Under the pieces are notes generated by a model that saw nothing but the letters and a program-made list of their open reading frames with translations, searched no databases and was not told the origin of the DNA. A stretch of DNA of 59,428 nucleotides. Origin: Candidatus Aenigmatarchaeota archaeon (GTDB lineage Archaea > Aenigmatarchaeota > Aenigmatarchaeia > QMZP01 > QMZT01). The stretch covers positions 1 to 59,428 of the forward strand of contig JAFGDH010000037.1 in the NCBI GenBank assembly GCA_016932215.1, written 5' to 3'. This document shows, in pieces, positions 1 to 9,607 of the stretch (the first letter of the stretch is position 1; each line of letters begins with the position of its first letter). A program made the translations under genes and the position numbers.

Positions 1-440
1 AGGGACATTTCCGATACCCCAGCCTTCATCGCCATCAGGGGGATTGCCGCGGGGAGGGTCAGCAGCGGCTTCTGCCACTGCTTCAGCCCTATCCTGAAAT
101 CATCGAGTCCCTTGTTTTTCACGGGGTTTCTTCGAGTGTTTATGTCATCCAGAAAACCTATCATGGTTATAATGAGAATGGCGCAGTAAGCCGCAAGCAT
201 GTATGAAAGGGTGATTCCGATCGGCATGATGAATGAATTGACGCCCATGAAAAAGAACCCTCCCAAAAGGATGCCGCATATGACAATAAGCCCTGCCGAT
301 GTGGGAAGCAGGGGCTTGGATGGTTTCTGCTGGTCCTTTGCCATTATGCCTATTCTGGAAAAGAACCTTTTCATGCTGGGCGTTATGAAAAGCACGGTGA
401 AAAAGGATACAAGAATGCTTATCAGAATCGCATATATCAT
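1..440 (-). CDS. GlcNAc-1-phosphate transferase (GPT/Alg7/MraY superfamily), 3' part outside window
   Basis: Membrane enzyme that would move a sugar-1-phosphate from a UDP-sugar to a dolichyl-type lipid phosphate, the first step of N-glycan assembly. The frame is open from the ATG at 440 to the window edge (146 codons seen). Visible are a hydrophobic first segment, the family signature AKDQQKP near residues 34-40 followed by a Pro-rich stretch and AGL, a second and third membrane segment, and GFLDD at residues 95-99, the acidic metal-binding motif of the superfamily. The sequence after it (WQKPLLTLPAAIPL) resembles the eukaryotic Alg7/archaeal branch more than bacterial MraY. It is divergent to the ATP synthase operon, 45 bases away. 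Family is certain; exact sugar is inferred. Confidence 0.8.
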   Translation of the reverse strand, partial: MIYAILISILVSFFTVLFITPSMKRFFSRIGIMAKDQQKPSKPLLPTSAGLIVICGILLGGFFFMGVNSFIMPIGITLSYMLAAYCAILIITMIGFLDDINTRRNPVKNKGLDDFRIGLKQWQKPLLTLPAAIPLMAMKAGVSEMS

Positions 441-455
441 CGTACCACTTAAATG

Positions 456-480
456 ATTTTTATTATTCAGCTATAAATTA
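456..480 (+). promoter_or_regulatory. AT-rich shared promoter of GPT and ATP synthase operon
   Basis: The 45-base gap between divergent ATGs (440 and 486) contains TTTTTATTATT (457-467) and CTATAAATTA (471-480). The first is centred about 24 bases before each ATG in both directions, which would give leaderless transcripts both ways. Inferred from spacing only. Confidence 0.4.
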
Positions 481-485
481 ATAGT

Positions 486-803
486 ATGACAGATTTGAAT
501 GATTTCGTCAAGAAGGTGAAACAGGCGGAATTAAAGGCGGAAAGATCAGTGGAAAGAGCGGAGTCTAAAGCAAAGGGAATAATAGAAATGGAAACGGAAG
601 CCGGGAAGAGGCTCGTGGAAAGCGTGAAAAGGGAAGCCGTGCTCGAAGGGGAAAGAATGATTTCCAAAACCGAAAGGGTGCTGGAAAAGAATATCAGGGA
701 AACTGAAGCGAAAATAAAGTCGGAGATGGCCAAAATAAAAAGGTCACACGAAAAAAACAGGGGAAGGGGAATTGATGTTGTTACCAAAATTCTCTCCGAA
801 TAG
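486..803 (+). CDS. atpH: A-type ATP synthase subunit H (peripheral stalk)
   Basis: Peripheral stalk subunit that pairs with subunit E and holds the catalytic head still while the rotor turns. The 105-residue protein is almost entirely a highly charged Lys/Glu/Arg/Ala helix, as expected for the AhaH/subunit G family, and has no catalytic motif. Its identity rests on this composition and length together with its place as first gene of an operon in the order H-I-K-E-C-F-A-B-D. The ATG lies about 24 bases from an AT-rich TATA-like element with no Shine-Dalgarno sequence, so the operon message is probably leaderless. Confidence 0.85.
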   Translation: MTDLNDFVKKVKQAELKAERSVERAESKAKGIIEMETEAGKRLVESVKREAVLEGERMISKTERVLEKNIRETEAKIKSEMAKIKRSHEKNRGRGIDVVTKILSE

Positions 804-845
804 CTTATTTTAATTAATTTAGGAAGGAAGCGACAATAATTAATT

Positions 846-2705
846 ATGATATTCCCCGCGGAGATGGAAAGGGTTGAAATCGCGTTTCTTTCTGAGGACA
901 GGGAAAGGGTTCTGGAAAGTCTTCAGAGGGAAGGCGTGGTTGAGATAGACGAAACGGACAAGGGGGTGCTCCGGGGGGTGGATGTCGATACGGGAGAAGT
1001 TTCTTCCTTGCACGTGAGATCAGAAAAGATAATAAGGGACACTAACGCCAGGGAATCTTTTCTTGGATCCGTCCTCGGAAACGGGAAGGGGAATGTTTTT
1101 TCCCTCAAAAAGGAGCAGTTTAACGAGGTTTTCGAGAATTCAAAGAGGTTCATTGATTTTTTCGAGAATAACATCAGCGGAATAAAGGAGAGCATTAAAT
1201 CGAACGAAAAGGAGATTTCATATGCATTAAATCAGACGGAGATACTGAAATTCGTCCGGGATCTGGATGTTGATTTTTCAGAGATGAACTCGCTGAAAAA
1301 CGTTTTTTATTTTGTCGGTAAGTGTGACAAGGGGATGGAAAAGGTTTTGGGGGAAACCGTCAGTAAATTCCACGTGTTCAGTCATTCATTCCGGAACGGG
1401 AATGATTTCGTATTATTTTTGATGGGAATGAAAAATATCGAAGAATATGTGGGAAAGGCTATCTCTTCGGCGGGGGTTGAAATTTTTGACACGTCCGGTT
1501 TCGGGGGGAAGCCGACGGAAATGATCCCTGCTCTGGAGGAAAGGGTTTCGGTCCTGATACAAGAGAATGAAAGGCTGAAAGGCAGGGAAGTGGAATTTCT
1601 TGAAGAGTGGTTGCCGGAACTGAAAAAAACAAACTCCATCCTGAAGACATGCAGGGAAAGAATGAAATCTCTTTCCCTGATAAAGCAGACCGGCTATGTT
1701 TCCTTCGCTACTGGTTTTGTTCCGAAAAAAAGAAAGGTGAATATAATTAAGGCGGTCGACAGGGCAACACTCGGGAGAATGTTCGTGAATTTCGAAAAGA
1801 CTGATGAGGGTCCGACGAAGCTGGAAAATCCGAACATTGTCAAAAGATTCGAGATATTCACGAAGGGATTCGGGCTTCCCAAAAACATGGAGATTGACCC
1901 GACAATTTTCATCTCAATGTTCTTTCCCGTGATGTTCGGGTTAATGCTTTCCGATGTTTTTTACGGCATGATTATGGTATGCGTCGCGTTCGGGATAAGG
2001 CTTTACGCGAAGAATGATCTCACGATGGATTTCTCGAGGATAATGGTATTGTGCGGGGTATCGGCAATGGCATGGGGGTTGCTGTTCGGTTCTTTCATGG
2101 GGAATTTCCTGGGTTTTAACGGTCTGTTGCTGTCACCAACAGGAAATCCGGTAAGCCTGCTGTTGCTGGCTTTGGGTATAGGCATGGCCCACATAAATCT
2201 GGGTTTCATTCTTTCCGCCGTACAGAAAATCAAATCCCGGAAGAGCGTCATCCGGGAAATATCTTGGTTTTTGATAGAAACAGGAGGGGGATTGCTCATA
2301 CTTAACATGTTTAACGTGATAAACGGTCTTGTTTTTTATCCTTCCGCTGCGCTTCTTGCTGCCGGCATTCTGATAAAGATCAGCAGGCCTTCCAATTTAA
2401 TAAACATGATGTCTTTTTTCGGTAACGTCCTTTCATACGTAAGGCTGGCCGCCATATGCCTTGCAACGGCTTACATAGCGCTCACGATAAATCACATCAC
2501 TTCAATAATTCTTCCCGCGTCGTTCGCTCTGGCCGCGGTTTTCTTCGTGTTTGGTCATATTTTCAATTGCACGATTTCGTCCGTCGGGGCTTTCGTGAAT
2601 TCGCTGAGATTGCAGTATGTTGAATTTTTCTCCAGTTTTTTCACCGGGGAGGGGAGGAGATTCATTCCCCTTAAATTTGATAAGGGGATAGAACTAATAG
2701 AATAG
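846..2705 (+). CDS. atpI: A-type ATP synthase subunit I (membrane a subunit)
   Basis: Stator membrane subunit that forms the two half-channels for the coupling ion. The 619-residue protein has the family's two-part layout: a soluble, coiled-coil-rich N-terminal half (to about residue 350) that contacts the E/H stalks, then a C-terminal half with seven or eight membrane segments from FISMFFPVMFG onward. The essential channel arginine is in the SYVRLA motif at about residue 533. Length is within the usual 600-680. An RBS-like AGGAAGG lies at 821-827, somewhat distant from the ATG. The stop is 10 bases before the proteolipid gene. Confidence 0.95.
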   Translation: MIFPAEMERVEIAFLSEDRERVLESLQREGVVEIDETDKGVLRGVDVDTGEVSSLHVRSEKIIRDTNARESFLGSVLGNGKGNVFSLKKEQFNEVFENSKRFIDFFENNISGIKESIKSNEKEISYALNQTEILKFVRDLDVDFSEMNSLKNVFYFVGKCDKGMEKVLGETVSKFHVFSHSFRNGNDFVLFLMGMKNIEEYVGKAISSAGVEIFDTSGFGGKPTEMIPALEERVSVLIQENERLKGREVEFLEEWLPELKKTNSILKTCRERMKSLSLIKQTGYVSFATGFVPKKRKVNIIKAVDRATLGRMFVNFEKTDEGPTKLENPNIVKRFEIFTKGFGLPKNMEIDPTIFISMFFPVMFGLMLSDVFYGMIMVCVAFGIRLYAKNDLTMDFSRIMVLCGVSAMAWGLLFGSFMGNFLGFNGLLLSPTGNPVSLLLLALGIGMAHINLGFILSAVQKIKSRKSVIREISWFLIETGGGLLILNMFNVINGLVFYPSAALLAAGILIKISRPSNLINMMSFFGNVLSYVRLAAICLATAYIALTINHITSIILPASFALAAVFFVFGHIFNCTISSVGAFVNSLRLQYVEFFSSFFTGEGRRFIPLKFDKGIELIE

Positions 2706-2715
2706 GTGGTGTTTC

Positions 2716-2952
2716 ATGGCAATAGAAGGTCTTGTTGCGGTTGGGGCCGGCATGGCTATAGGTCTGGCTGCGCTTGGTTCTGCGATAGGTCAGGGGAGAG
2801 CGGCATCAGCCGCTATAGGTGCAACGGCGGAAGACAGGAGTCTGTTCGGAAAATCCCTCGCACTGGCCGCGCTGACGGAAACCCAGGCCATATACGGTTT
2901 CGTCATAGCGCTGCTTTTGCTGCTGTACGGGTTTGGCGTGATAGCGATCTAG
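2716..2952 (+). CDS. atpK: A-type ATP synthase subunit K (c-ring proteolipid)
   Basis: Rotor-ring proteolipid. The 78-residue protein is a single two-helix hairpin: helix 1 about residues 5-34 with GQG at 25-27, helix 2 about 47-77 with TETQAIYG at 54-61. Glu55 is the ion-carrying carboxylate. Gln26, Glu55 and Thr56 take the places of the sodium ligands Gln32, Glu65 and Ser66 of the Ilyobacter c ring, and Tyr60 matches its Tyr70, so sodium coupling is a reasonable inference. It is a one-hairpin subunit, unlike the fused two-hairpin K of Enterococcus. It starts 10 bases after subunit I and has a GGTGGT-type RBS at 2705-2710. Confidence 0.95.
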   Translation: MAIEGLVAVGAGMAIGLAALGSAIGQGRAASAAIGATAEDRSLFGKSLALAALTETQAIYGFVIALLLLLYGFGVIAI

Positions 2953-2961
2953 GGGTTGATC

Positions 2962-3534
2962 ATGCTTCCTGCCGAGGTATTAAGAATAATTGAATTTATT
3001 GAAAATGACAGCCGTAAGAAGGCGGGGGAAATAATAAAAAAAGCTAAAGATGAATCCAAAAAAATCAGGGGTAATTTTGAAAAGATAGGCAATAAAGAGC
3101 GGGAAGGGATTCGCAGGGAATATGAAAAAAAGGCGGAGCAGCTAAAGAGCAGGGTTCTTTCCGAAATTGAGATAAAGAATAAATCCACGGTAAAAGGCCT
3201 GAAATCATCGATAGTCGATGAGATAAAGAAAGGCGCGGTTGCGAATTTAACTGGAAAGGAATATGAAAAATTATTTTTTTCACTGATGGATAAATCAGTC
3301 CGGGAAATCGGGAGGAAAAACCTGGAGGTTTCCCTGAGAAAGGAGGATGTAAACCTTGCGAAAAGATTCAGTGAAACAAATAAAATTAAAATCGATATAA
3401 GGGTGGTAAAAACGTCCGGCGGGGTGATGGTGAAATCCGGGAAGACCATTTCCAATCATCTCATTGATTCGATTATGGAAAGGGGATCGGACCGTATAGA
3501 TTCCGAGCTCAACAGGATATTTTTCAGTGAGTGA
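2962..3534 (+). CDS. atpE: A-type ATP synthase subunit E (peripheral stalk)
   Basis: Peripheral stalk partner of subunit H. The protein has a charged N-terminal helix (about residues 1-90, rich in Lys, Glu and Arg) followed by a globular domain that would bind the top of subunit B; GGVMVKSGK near residue 155 matches the conserved GG(V/L)-x-(V/L) strand of the family. I chose the ATG at 2962 because AGGGG (2951-2955) sits at ribosome-binding distance; an in-frame TTG at 2956 would add two residues. The 3' end overlaps the start of subunit C, so the two are probably translationally coupled. Confidence 0.9.
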   Translation: MLPAEVLRIIEFIENDSRKKAGEIIKKAKDESKKIRGNFEKIGNKEREGIRREYEKKAEQLKSRVLSEIEIKNKSTVKGLKSSIVDEIKKGAVANLTGKEYEKLFFSLMDKSVREIGRKNLEVSLRKEDVNLAKRFSETNKIKIDIRVVKTSGGVMVKSGKTISNHLIDSIMERGSDRIDSELNRIFFSE

Positions 3535-4513
3535 TATGTTTGATTTCCTCAGAAACGAATACGCGGCAGCGAGACTTCGCGCGATGAAGGGAGGTCTGCT
3601 AAAGCCGGGAGATATGGAAAGGCTGGCCAGTTCTAAAAATTTATCAGAATTTGTGAGCCATCTTGAAAGGACCGACTACGGGGAAACGCTGCTGAATTTT
3701 TTCGAGAAAGATGTATCAACGATCGAAAAGGAGCTTGATAAGTTTTATGTCGGCATGCTTTACAAGGTGGCTGCATTTTATCCCAAGAGTTACGGTTACT
3801 TGTTCGATTTTTTTATCAAAGAGTGGGAAGCCAGAAACCTGAAAATAATAATAAAATCAGTAGTTACCGGGGAGGATATCAGGGAATTTCTGATAAAGAC
3901 CAAAGGTATAGAGTGGGATTCTATTTCAAAATTAAATAGCCTGGGAGGGATTATTGATTTCCTTTCTTCCAGGGGTATTTACGAAAGGCTGGGTGATGCG
4001 ATCGGACTGTCCGAAAAATTCGGTTTTTTTGTTTTTGATTTCTGTATCGACAGGGAATATTCCGATTGCTGCAGGGAAAAAATAGGCGGGAAGGTTAAAA
4101 TATTAAACGAGTTTCTGAAGCTTAAAAATGACATGATTAATATCAGGAACATCGTAAGAGGACTGAATGCCGGGGTCAACTTCGAGGAATTCAGGATTTT
4201 GCCCACAAGAATCCCGAAGGATTTTTTCGGGATAAGGCAAAAAAATGTTCTTTTCGACAGGTTGAAAAAATTGGGAATATTCGAGATGGATGAACCATCT
4301 GTCTTGGATAATGGTTTTTTGCTGGAATCGGTATTCTGCAAAAAAATGATTTCTTTATCGGAGAGGTTTCTGAGGGAGGATCCCTTCGGCCCCGGTCTTT
4401 TGTTATACGTACTGATGAGGAGAAGGGGGGAAATAAACAAGATAAAAACCATAATGAAATTTGTGAAGGAGGATCTTCCCAGGGATTATCTGAATACCAT
4501 ATTAAATTCATAG
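3527..4513 (+). CDS. atpC: A-type ATP synthase subunit C (central stalk connector)
   Basis: Funnel-shaped subunit that couples the central stalk (D, F) to the proteolipid ring; homologue of eukaryotic subunit d. The 328 residues are mainly helical and show the family hallmarks: an N-terminal YAAARLRAMKG segment, three related helical bundles, E-x-R-N-L-K in EWEARNLKI, and DMINIRNIVRG near residue 205. The GTG at 3527 overlaps the subunit E stop; an ATG at 3536 is the alternative start and would remove three residues. It lies between E and F as in other archaeal operons. Confidence 0.92.
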   Translation: MSDMFDFLRNEYAAARLRAMKGGLLKPGDMERLASSKNLSEFVSHLERTDYGETLLNFFEKDVSTIEKELDKFYVGMLYKVAAFYPKSYGYLFDFFIKEWEARNLKIIIKSVVTGEDIREFLIKTKGIEWDSISKLNSLGGIIDFLSSRGIYERLGDAIGLSEKFGFFVFDFCIDREYSDCCREKIGGKVKILNEFLKLKNDMINIRNIVRGLNAGVNFEEFRILPTRIPKDFFGIRQKNVLFDRLKKLGIFEMDEPSVLDNGFLLESVFCKKMISLSERFLREDPFGPGLLLYVLMRRRGEINKIKTIMKFVKEDLPRDYLNTILNS

Positions 4514-4521
4514 GTGTAAAA

Positions 4522-4797
4522 ATGATTGCTGTTGTGGGGGACAGGGAAACCATGATCGGTTTCAGGATGGCTGGCATTAAACATTGCTACGAAGCCGATG
4601 AAAACGGGGTAAAGGGTCTCATTGAAAGCCTGGCCTGCAAGAAGATAATAATAATAAATGAAAGGTTATACAAAGTTCTTGGGGCAGAATTCCCGGGAAA
4701 AATATTCATCCGGGTACCGGACAAGAAGGGTTCTTCCGGGTCGGACGATATCAGAAAAATTATAAGGGAGATTGCCGGGAGGGACCTGGATATCTGA
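4522..4797 (+). CDS. atpF: A-type ATP synthase subunit F
   Basis: Small central-stalk subunit that binds subunit D. The 91-residue CheY-like alpha/beta protein opens with IAVVGDRETMIGFRMAGI, the conserved N-terminal strand and loop of the F family, and ends in a helix. The middle contains four successive AUA codons (4645-4656) for its Ile stretch, a plain example of this genome's AUA use. It starts 8 bases after subunit C and is followed by a 39-base gap before subunit A, the largest gap in this part of the operon. Confidence 0.92.
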   Translation: MIAVVGDRETMIGFRMAGIKHCYEADENGVKGLIESLACKKIIIINERLYKVLGAEFPGKIFIRVPDKKGSSGSDDIRKIIREIAGRDLDI

Positions 4798-4836
4798 AAC
4801 TGGATTTTCTTTTTATTACAAAATCACAAAGATTAA

Positions 4837-6495
4837 ATGATGATAAAAGGAGCGATAGAAAGAATCACCGGGCCCGTTGTCATTGCCAAGAACATGTTGG
4901 GCTCGAGGATGTGGGATGTTGTGAGGGTTGGTGACTCCTCCCTCCTTGGAGAGATCATAAAACTCGTGGGTGACAGGGCTTTCATAGAGGTTTACGAAAA
5001 CACGAACGGTCTTAAAGTAGGAGAGCCGGTAATTTCACTTGAAAAGCCTTTTTCTGTAGAACTTGGTCCGGGACTTATAGGAAACGTATACGATGGTCTC
5101 CAGAGGCCGCTTGAGGCGATAGAAAGGGAACAGGGGGAATTCATGGGCAAAGGCATCCGTATCAATTCGCTTGACAGGAAAAGGAAATGGAACTTCCGGG
5201 CCTCGGTGAAGGAGGGTGAAGACGTTGCTCCGGGTCAGGTTATCGGTGCTGTGAAGGAGGGTTCGGTTGATCATAAGATAATGGTTCCTCCCGGGATAAC
5301 CGGGAAGGTGAAGAAAATATCCAGCGGGAGCTTCACTGTCGACAGTACCATATGCAAAATAGGGGAAGAAAAAGTAAGCATGCTTCAGGAATGGGAGGTG
5401 CGCAGGATAAGACCATACAAAAGGAAGCTTGGTTTTTTTGATCCGCTGGTCACGGGCCAGAGGGTAATAGATTCGCTCTTTCCTATAACCAAGGGCGGAA
5501 CTGCGTGTGTGCCTGGTGGTTTCGGCTCGGGAAAAACCGTTCTCGAAAGCGTGATAACCAGAAACTGCGATTCGGATATCAATATCGTATGCAGAACGGG
5601 TGAAAGGGGGAACGAGGTCACCGAAATAATAAACGAGATGAAGGGGGACAGGGACAGGAACGACAAACCGCTCATGGAAAAATCAATACTTATCGTAAAC
5701 ACCTCAAACATGCCCGTCGTTGCTAGGGAAACATCGGTTTATACCGGCATAACGATGGGGGAATATTTCAGGGAACAGGGTTATAACGTGGTTATTCTTA
5801 TAGATTCCACCTCCAGGTGGGCAGAAGCCCTGAGGGAGGTTTCCGGCAGGCTGGAAGAGCTTCCGGGGGATGAAGGGTATCCGGTATACATGGAAAGCAG
5901 CATGGGGGAATTTTTTGAAAGGGCGGGCAGGGTGGAAAACCTTAACGGGAGCACGGGCTCGCTTACTCTAATAGCCTCGGTTTCCCCTCCGGGTGCTGAT
6001 TTTTCCGAGCCTGTAACCCAGTCAGCCATGCGCTCTTCAAAGGTTTTCTGGGCGCTGGACCAGAGGCTTTCTTGGAGAAGGCATTTTCCCGCGATGGACT
6101 GGCTGGTTTCATATTCAAATTATGTCGATGAACTGAACGGATGGTATGAAAAACAGACGGAAGGGTGGAATGAAACGAGAAAAAGGATAATGGAATTTCT
6201 TCAGAAAGAGGCAGAGCTGGAGAGGATCGCAAAGGTTATCGGGGTCGAGGTTCTTCCGGAAAGGGAGAAGTTCCTCCTGGAAATAACGAGGATAATAAGA
6301 GAAGACTTCCTTCAACAGGATGCATTCGACAGGGTGGATTCCTACACCGACATAAACAGGCAGCACAGCATGATGAAAAGGGTGACAAAGCTTCATGATG
6401 ACGGGATGAAACATATAGAGGAAGGCAAGAAAACCGCAGAGTTTCTCGACAAGAAAACAAGAGAAAGGTTCGCAAAGATGAGGGATGAAGTATGA
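4837..6495 (+). CDS. atpA: A-type ATP synthase catalytic subunit A
   Basis: Catalytic nucleotide-binding subunit of the A3B3 head. The 552-residue protein has the N-terminal beta barrel ([12 protein letters not shown]), the family-specific non-homologous insert (about residues 110-185) and the P-loop GFGSGKT at residues 228-234. The residue before it is Gly where most family members have Pro (usual GPFGSGKT). Walker B is [14 protein letters not shown] near residue 323. It is slightly shorter than the usual 575-590. Two consecutive ATGs occur (4837, 4840). The stop overlaps the subunit B start in an ATGA junction. Confidence 0.97.
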   Translation: MMIKGAIERITGPVVIAKNMLGSRMWDVVRVGDSSLLGEIIKLVGDRAFIEVYENTNGLKVGEPVISLEKPFSVELGPGLIGNVYDGLQRPLEAIEREQGEFMGKGIRINSLDRKRKWNFRASVKEGEDVAPGQVIGAVKEGSVDHKIMVPPGITGKVKKISSGSFTVDSTICKIGEEKVSMLQEWEVRRIRPYKRKLGFFDPLVTGQRVIDSLFPITKGGTACVPGGFGSGKTVLESVITRNCDSDINIVCRTGERGNEVTEIINEMKGDRDRNDKPLMEKSILIVNTSNMPVVARETSVYTGITMGEYFREQGYNVVILIDSTSRWAEALREVSGRLEELPGDEGYPVYMESSMGEFFERAGRVENLNGSTGSLTLIASVSPPGADFSEPVTQSAMRSSKVFWALDQRLSWRRHFPAMDWLVSYSNYVDELNGWYEKQTEGWNETRKRIMEFLQKEAELERIAKVIGVEVLPEREKFLLEITRIIREDFLQQDAFDRVDSYTDINRQHSMMKRVTKLHDDGMKHIEEGKKTAEFLDKKTRERFAKMRDEV

Positions 6496-7865
6496 TAGAA
6501 TACCAGACGCTGACACAGGTAACGGGCCCGCTCATATTTCTGGACGGAATAAAGGGGGTAGGTTACGGTGAGATTGTTGAGATAGAGGTTAACGGTGAAA
6601 GGAGGAACGGACAGATACTGGAACTTAACAAAGACAGGGCAGTGATACAGGTTTTCGAGGGAACCAGGGGGATGGACATCAAAAGGACAAAGGTGAGGTT
6701 TACCGGAAAGACGATGACGCTCGGGGTTTCCAGGGACATGATCGGATCTTCATTTTCCGGGATGGGTAAACCTCTGGAGGGGAGAATGGTAATAGAGAAG
6801 GAGATGGACATACACGGAATGCCGATAAACCCGGTTTCCAGGGAATACCCGAAGGAGTTCATAGAGACCGGTATATCCGGGATAGATGTAATGAATTCCC
6901 TCGTGAGGGGGCAAAAACTCCCGTTGTTCTCGGGCGTGGGCCTGCCTCACACGGAGCTTGCGACCCAGATAGCAAAGCAGGCAAGACTCCCGGGCGGAGA
7001 GGATTTCCTTGTGATATTCGCGGGAATAGGTGTCAGCTACGACGACATAAGGTATTTCAAAAGGGAGTTCGAAAAGGCCGGGGCGCTCGAAAGGATAATA
7101 CTTTTCCTCAACAAAACCACAGACCCCACGATAGAACGACTTGCAACACCTAAAATAGCGCTTACGACGGCCGAATATTTCGCGTGGGAACTCGGATATC
7201 ACGTTCTCGTAATACTGACCGACATGACGTCATACTGCAATGCCCTGAGGGAGGTCTCTTCGGCGAAAGAGGAGATTCCCAGCAGGAGAGGGTACCCTTC
7301 TTATCTTTATACCGATCTCGCAAGCATTTACGAGAGATCAGGAAAGGTGAAAGGGAAGAAGGGATCGATAACCATGATGCCTGTACTGACCATGCCCGAA
7401 GACGACATAACCCATCCCATACCGGACCTGACGGGTTACATAACGGAAGGGCAGATAATGCTTTCAAGGGACATGTTCAGGAAGGGGATAGACCCCCCGA
7501 TAGACCTGCTTTCCTCGCTTTCCAGACTCATGGCACATGGTGTGGGTAAGGGGATGACGAGGGATGACCACAAACCCGTCTCCAACCAGTGCTATTCAAT
7601 AATGGCTGACGTGGAAAGGCTCAGGGCGCTCATATCGGTTATAGGTGAAGAGGGTCTGAGCGAAATCGACAAGAAATACCTGCAATGGGCAAGCGGGTTC
7701 GAGAAGGGGTTCATTTCACAAAAAAGGGACGAAAGGAGAAGCCTCGAGGAGTCGCTTGAAAAGGCCTGGGAACTGCTTTCAATTTTGCCGGAGGACAGGC
7801 TGAAAAGGATAGACAAAGAGACAAAAAAGAGGTACGGTTTTTTCAATGATAAGGAAAAGTCCTAA
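6492..7865 (+). CDS. atpB: A-type ATP synthase regulatory subunit B
   Basis: Non-catalytic nucleotide-binding subunit alternating with A in the head. The 457 residues contain the beta barrel ([16 protein letters not shown]), [10 protein letters not shown], and a degenerate P-loop region ([11 protein letters not shown]) lacking the Walker lysine, as is normal for [16 protein letters not shown] is the Walker-B-like strand and helix, and [20 protein letters not shown] is the classic family signature. It overlaps A by four bases and D by twenty, indicating coupled translation of the three head and rotor subunits. Confidence 0.97.
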   Translation: MIEYQTLTQVTGPLIFLDGIKGVGYGEIVEIEVNGERRNGQILELNKDRAVIQVFEGTRGMDIKRTKVRFTGKTMTLGVSRDMIGSSFSGMGKPLEGRMVIEKEMDIHGMPINPVSREYPKEFIETGISGIDVMNSLVRGQKLPLFSGVGLPHTELATQIAKQARLPGGEDFLVIFAGIGVSYDDIRYFKREFEKAGALERIILFLNKTTDPTIERLATPKIALTTAEYFAWELGYHVLVILTDMTSYCNALREVSSAKEEIPSRRGYPSYLYTDLASIYERSGKVKGKKGSITMMPVLTMPEDDITHPIPDLTGYITEGQIMLSRDMFRKGIDPPIDLLSSLSRLMAHGVGKGMTRDDHKPVSNQCYSIMADVERLRALISVIGEEGLSEIDKKYLQWASGFEKGFISQKRDERRSLEESLEKAWELLSILPEDRLKRIDKETKKRYGFFNDKEKS

Positions 7866-8454
7866 CAGGCTGGAGCTGATGAAGACACGGGAAGAAATAG
7901 ACGTGGCGAAGAGGGGCAAGGAAATACTCCAGGAAAAGACAGATTCGCTGATGTCGCTTTTCTTTTCTTATGTAAAATCCAGTTCCGAGAAAAGGAAGGG
8001 CATGGAAGTTCGTATTTCCGAGGCGTTCAAAACCATGCTTTTTCTGGAGTCTTTATCGGGAAACAGTTCGGTAAGGATAGGCGCGACTTCAGTTCCGGAG
8101 GGTAAGATAAGAACGGAAGAAAGATATCTGATGGGTGTTGGTATGCCGAAACTCATATGGGAACCTTCCGGGGAAAGGTTCAGTTTCTTCAATGTGCCCA
8201 TATTATTCGATGAGCTGAAGAGTGATTTTGAGTGGATCCTCGGAGAGGTGCTTTCGGTCGGTGAGATGGAAAGCGGTATATCCATTCTTTCATCGGAGAT
8301 CAAGAAGGGCAGGAGGGTGATCAATTCCCTTGAAAATTTTGTAATACCTGAACTTGAATCGTCCAAAAGATGGATAGATTTCAGGCTGGAGCAGATATCC
8401 AGAGAGGACAGGCTGAGATATAAAATAATAAAGAAAAAGCTTGGCTTATTCTGA
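7846..8454 (+). CDS. atpD: A-type ATP synthase subunit D (rotor shaft)
   Basis: Central rotor shaft, analogue of F-type gamma. The 202-residue protein begins with the conserved [21 protein letters not shown] helix and ends with IDFRLEQISREDRLRYKIIKKK, the paired N- and C-terminal helices that form the antiparallel coiled-coil shaft; the middle is a short globular part. The ATG at 7846 lies inside the end of subunit B in another frame. It is the last gene of the operon and is followed by a convergent gene 18 bases away. Confidence 0.95.
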   Translation: MIRKSPNRLELMKTREEIDVAKRGKEILQEKTDSLMSLFFSYVKSSSEKRKGMEVRISEAFKTMLFLESLSGNSSVRIGATSVPEGKIRTEERYLMGVGMPKLIWEPSGERFSFFNVPILFDELKSDFEWILGEVLSVGEMESGISILSSEIKKGRRVINSLENFVIPELESSKRWIDFRLEQISREDRLRYKIIKKKLGLF

Positions 8455-8465
8455 AATGAATTGAA

Positions 8466-8487
8466 GGGATGTTTAAGAAATCATCCC
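8466..8487. terminator. Hairpin between convergent genes
   Basis: GGGATG (8466-8471) pairs with CATCCC (8482-8487) around a 10-base loop, at the junction of the ATP synthase operon and the convergent Yip1 gene, overlapping the last codons of the latter. A bidirectional terminator is possible; there is no strong T run. Confidence 0.3.
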
Positions 8488-9063
8488 TAAATTCATTAAC
8501 GGAAGGAATGCTGCTATGAAAAACGCGAAGACACTCAGCAAAATAACAACCGGTATTATTATTGCGATTATTATTGCAAGAGCCGCCTTGCCACCGTTAA
8601 TTTCCTGAAGCCTCATCAGGCCTAAACCGCTCAGTACCAATGACCATACGCCAAACACTATGTTGATGAACGGTATCCAGCCCAGCAGATAGTTTGGAGT
8701 GCCTGCGTAAAATACGGTTTTCATTGTCTTTTCCAAACCCTTCCTGGCCCCAAGAATGTAGACCCACAAATGAAGCCACAGGCTCCACAAAAGGTTTACC
8801 ACTATGATTCCGATATAACTCATTATTATGGTACTAATCAGAACCACCGGGCCAAGCTGCATCGGCATCTGCGCAGCGAACACTGCCGGGACCATTGAAT
8901 ACAAAAGAGTTGTAATTATCCCGTTAAGCACCGCAACCACCACCGACATCACTAACATGTATTTGAATGCTTCTCCGATCGTCACTTTTTTAACTGAATC
9001 GAAGGCTTTATTTGGCTCCTTCAGAAATTCCATCCCTTTATTGAAATAAACACCAAAGTCCAT
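8473..9063 (-). CDS. Yip1-domain membrane protein
   Basis: Integral membrane protein of the Yip1 superfamily; function in archaea unknown. The 196 residues show a short cytoplasmic N-terminus (MEFLKEPNKAF, typical of the family) and five predicted membrane segments. The central signature is GTPNYLLGWIPFINIVFGVWSLVLSGLGLM, in which the Pro-Gly and the Trp-containing segment are the Yip1 hallmark, followed by LQEINGGKA. Because it is alone on its strand and convergent to the ATP synthase operon, context adds no functional clue. Confidence 0.8.
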   Translation of the reverse strand: MDFGVYFNKGMEFLKEPNKAFDSVKKVTIGEAFKYMLVMSVVVAVLNGIITTLLYSMVPAVFAAQMPMQLGPVVLISTIIMSYIGIIVVNLLWSLWLHLWVYILGARKGLEKTMKTVFYAGTPNYLLGWIPFINIVFGVWSLVLSGLGLMRLQEINGGKAALAIIIAIIIPVVILLSVFAFFIAAFLPLMNLGMIS

Positions 9064-9144
9064 TAGAGATCACCTTGTATATTTGTTCATTTCAATATTT
9101 AAATTGTTTTGATCTTTTGCGCGGTTTTCAAATAAAATGAGTCA

Positions 9145-9468
9145 TCATTCCTTCTTAAGTTTCATTATCGTTTCCGCGAGATCGTTCGTCTCTTTCAGCA
9201 TTTTCCTGACATCCTCTTCAGAAGCCCCTGTCTCGTCCATTATCATCTCAACATCATCGTCCGAGAATTCCTCCCGCTCCCTCTCGGTTATGTTACCAGT
9301 TATCTGGAACGTTTCCTGGCCCATCATGTTGACCATCGAGACCTCAGGCTCGGTTATTACGATCTCCTTGTCGGATGTCTTTATTATCACTTCCTCGGCG
9401 TCGATGTGGGTCATATGCATCCCCATCTGTTTCATAGCACGCTCGAGTTGTTTCGGATTTATCTTCAT
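9145..9468 (-). CDS. nac: Archaeal nascent polypeptide-associated complex protein (aNAC)
   Basis: Ribosome-associated homodimer that shields nascent chains. The 107 residues have the two expected parts: an N-terminal NAC beta-barrel domain, starting MKINPKQLERAMKQMGM and containing EVIIKTSDKEIVITEPEVSMVNMMGQ and TFQITG, and a C-terminal UBA domain (about residues 66-104) with DDDVEMIMDETGASEEDVRKML. Length is typical for the archaeal single-chain form. RBS GGTGAT lies upstream of the ATG on the minus strand (9474-9469). Confidence 0.95.
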   Translation of the reverse strand: MKINPKQLERAMKQMGMHMTHIDAEEVIIKTSDKEIVITEPEVSMVNMMGQETFQITGNITEREREEFSDDDVEMIMDETGASEEDVRKMLKETNDLAETIMKLKKE

Positions 9469-9607
9469 GTTTTCATCACCTTAAACTCTATATTGTTTAA
9501 ATGGTTTTTATATTTTTAAGTGCCGAAGGGTGCGGGAGAAAATCTATATTAGAAAGGATGTTTCCAATTATCCAAATCGTTTTAAAATTTAGTTAACAAA
9601 TCTCATT

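Noticed and set aside
2706-2993. Second reading frame covering atpK
   Set aside because: It is Arg/Gly-rich, gives no recognisable protein and lies over the conserved proteolipid gene, so it is an out-of-frame shadow.
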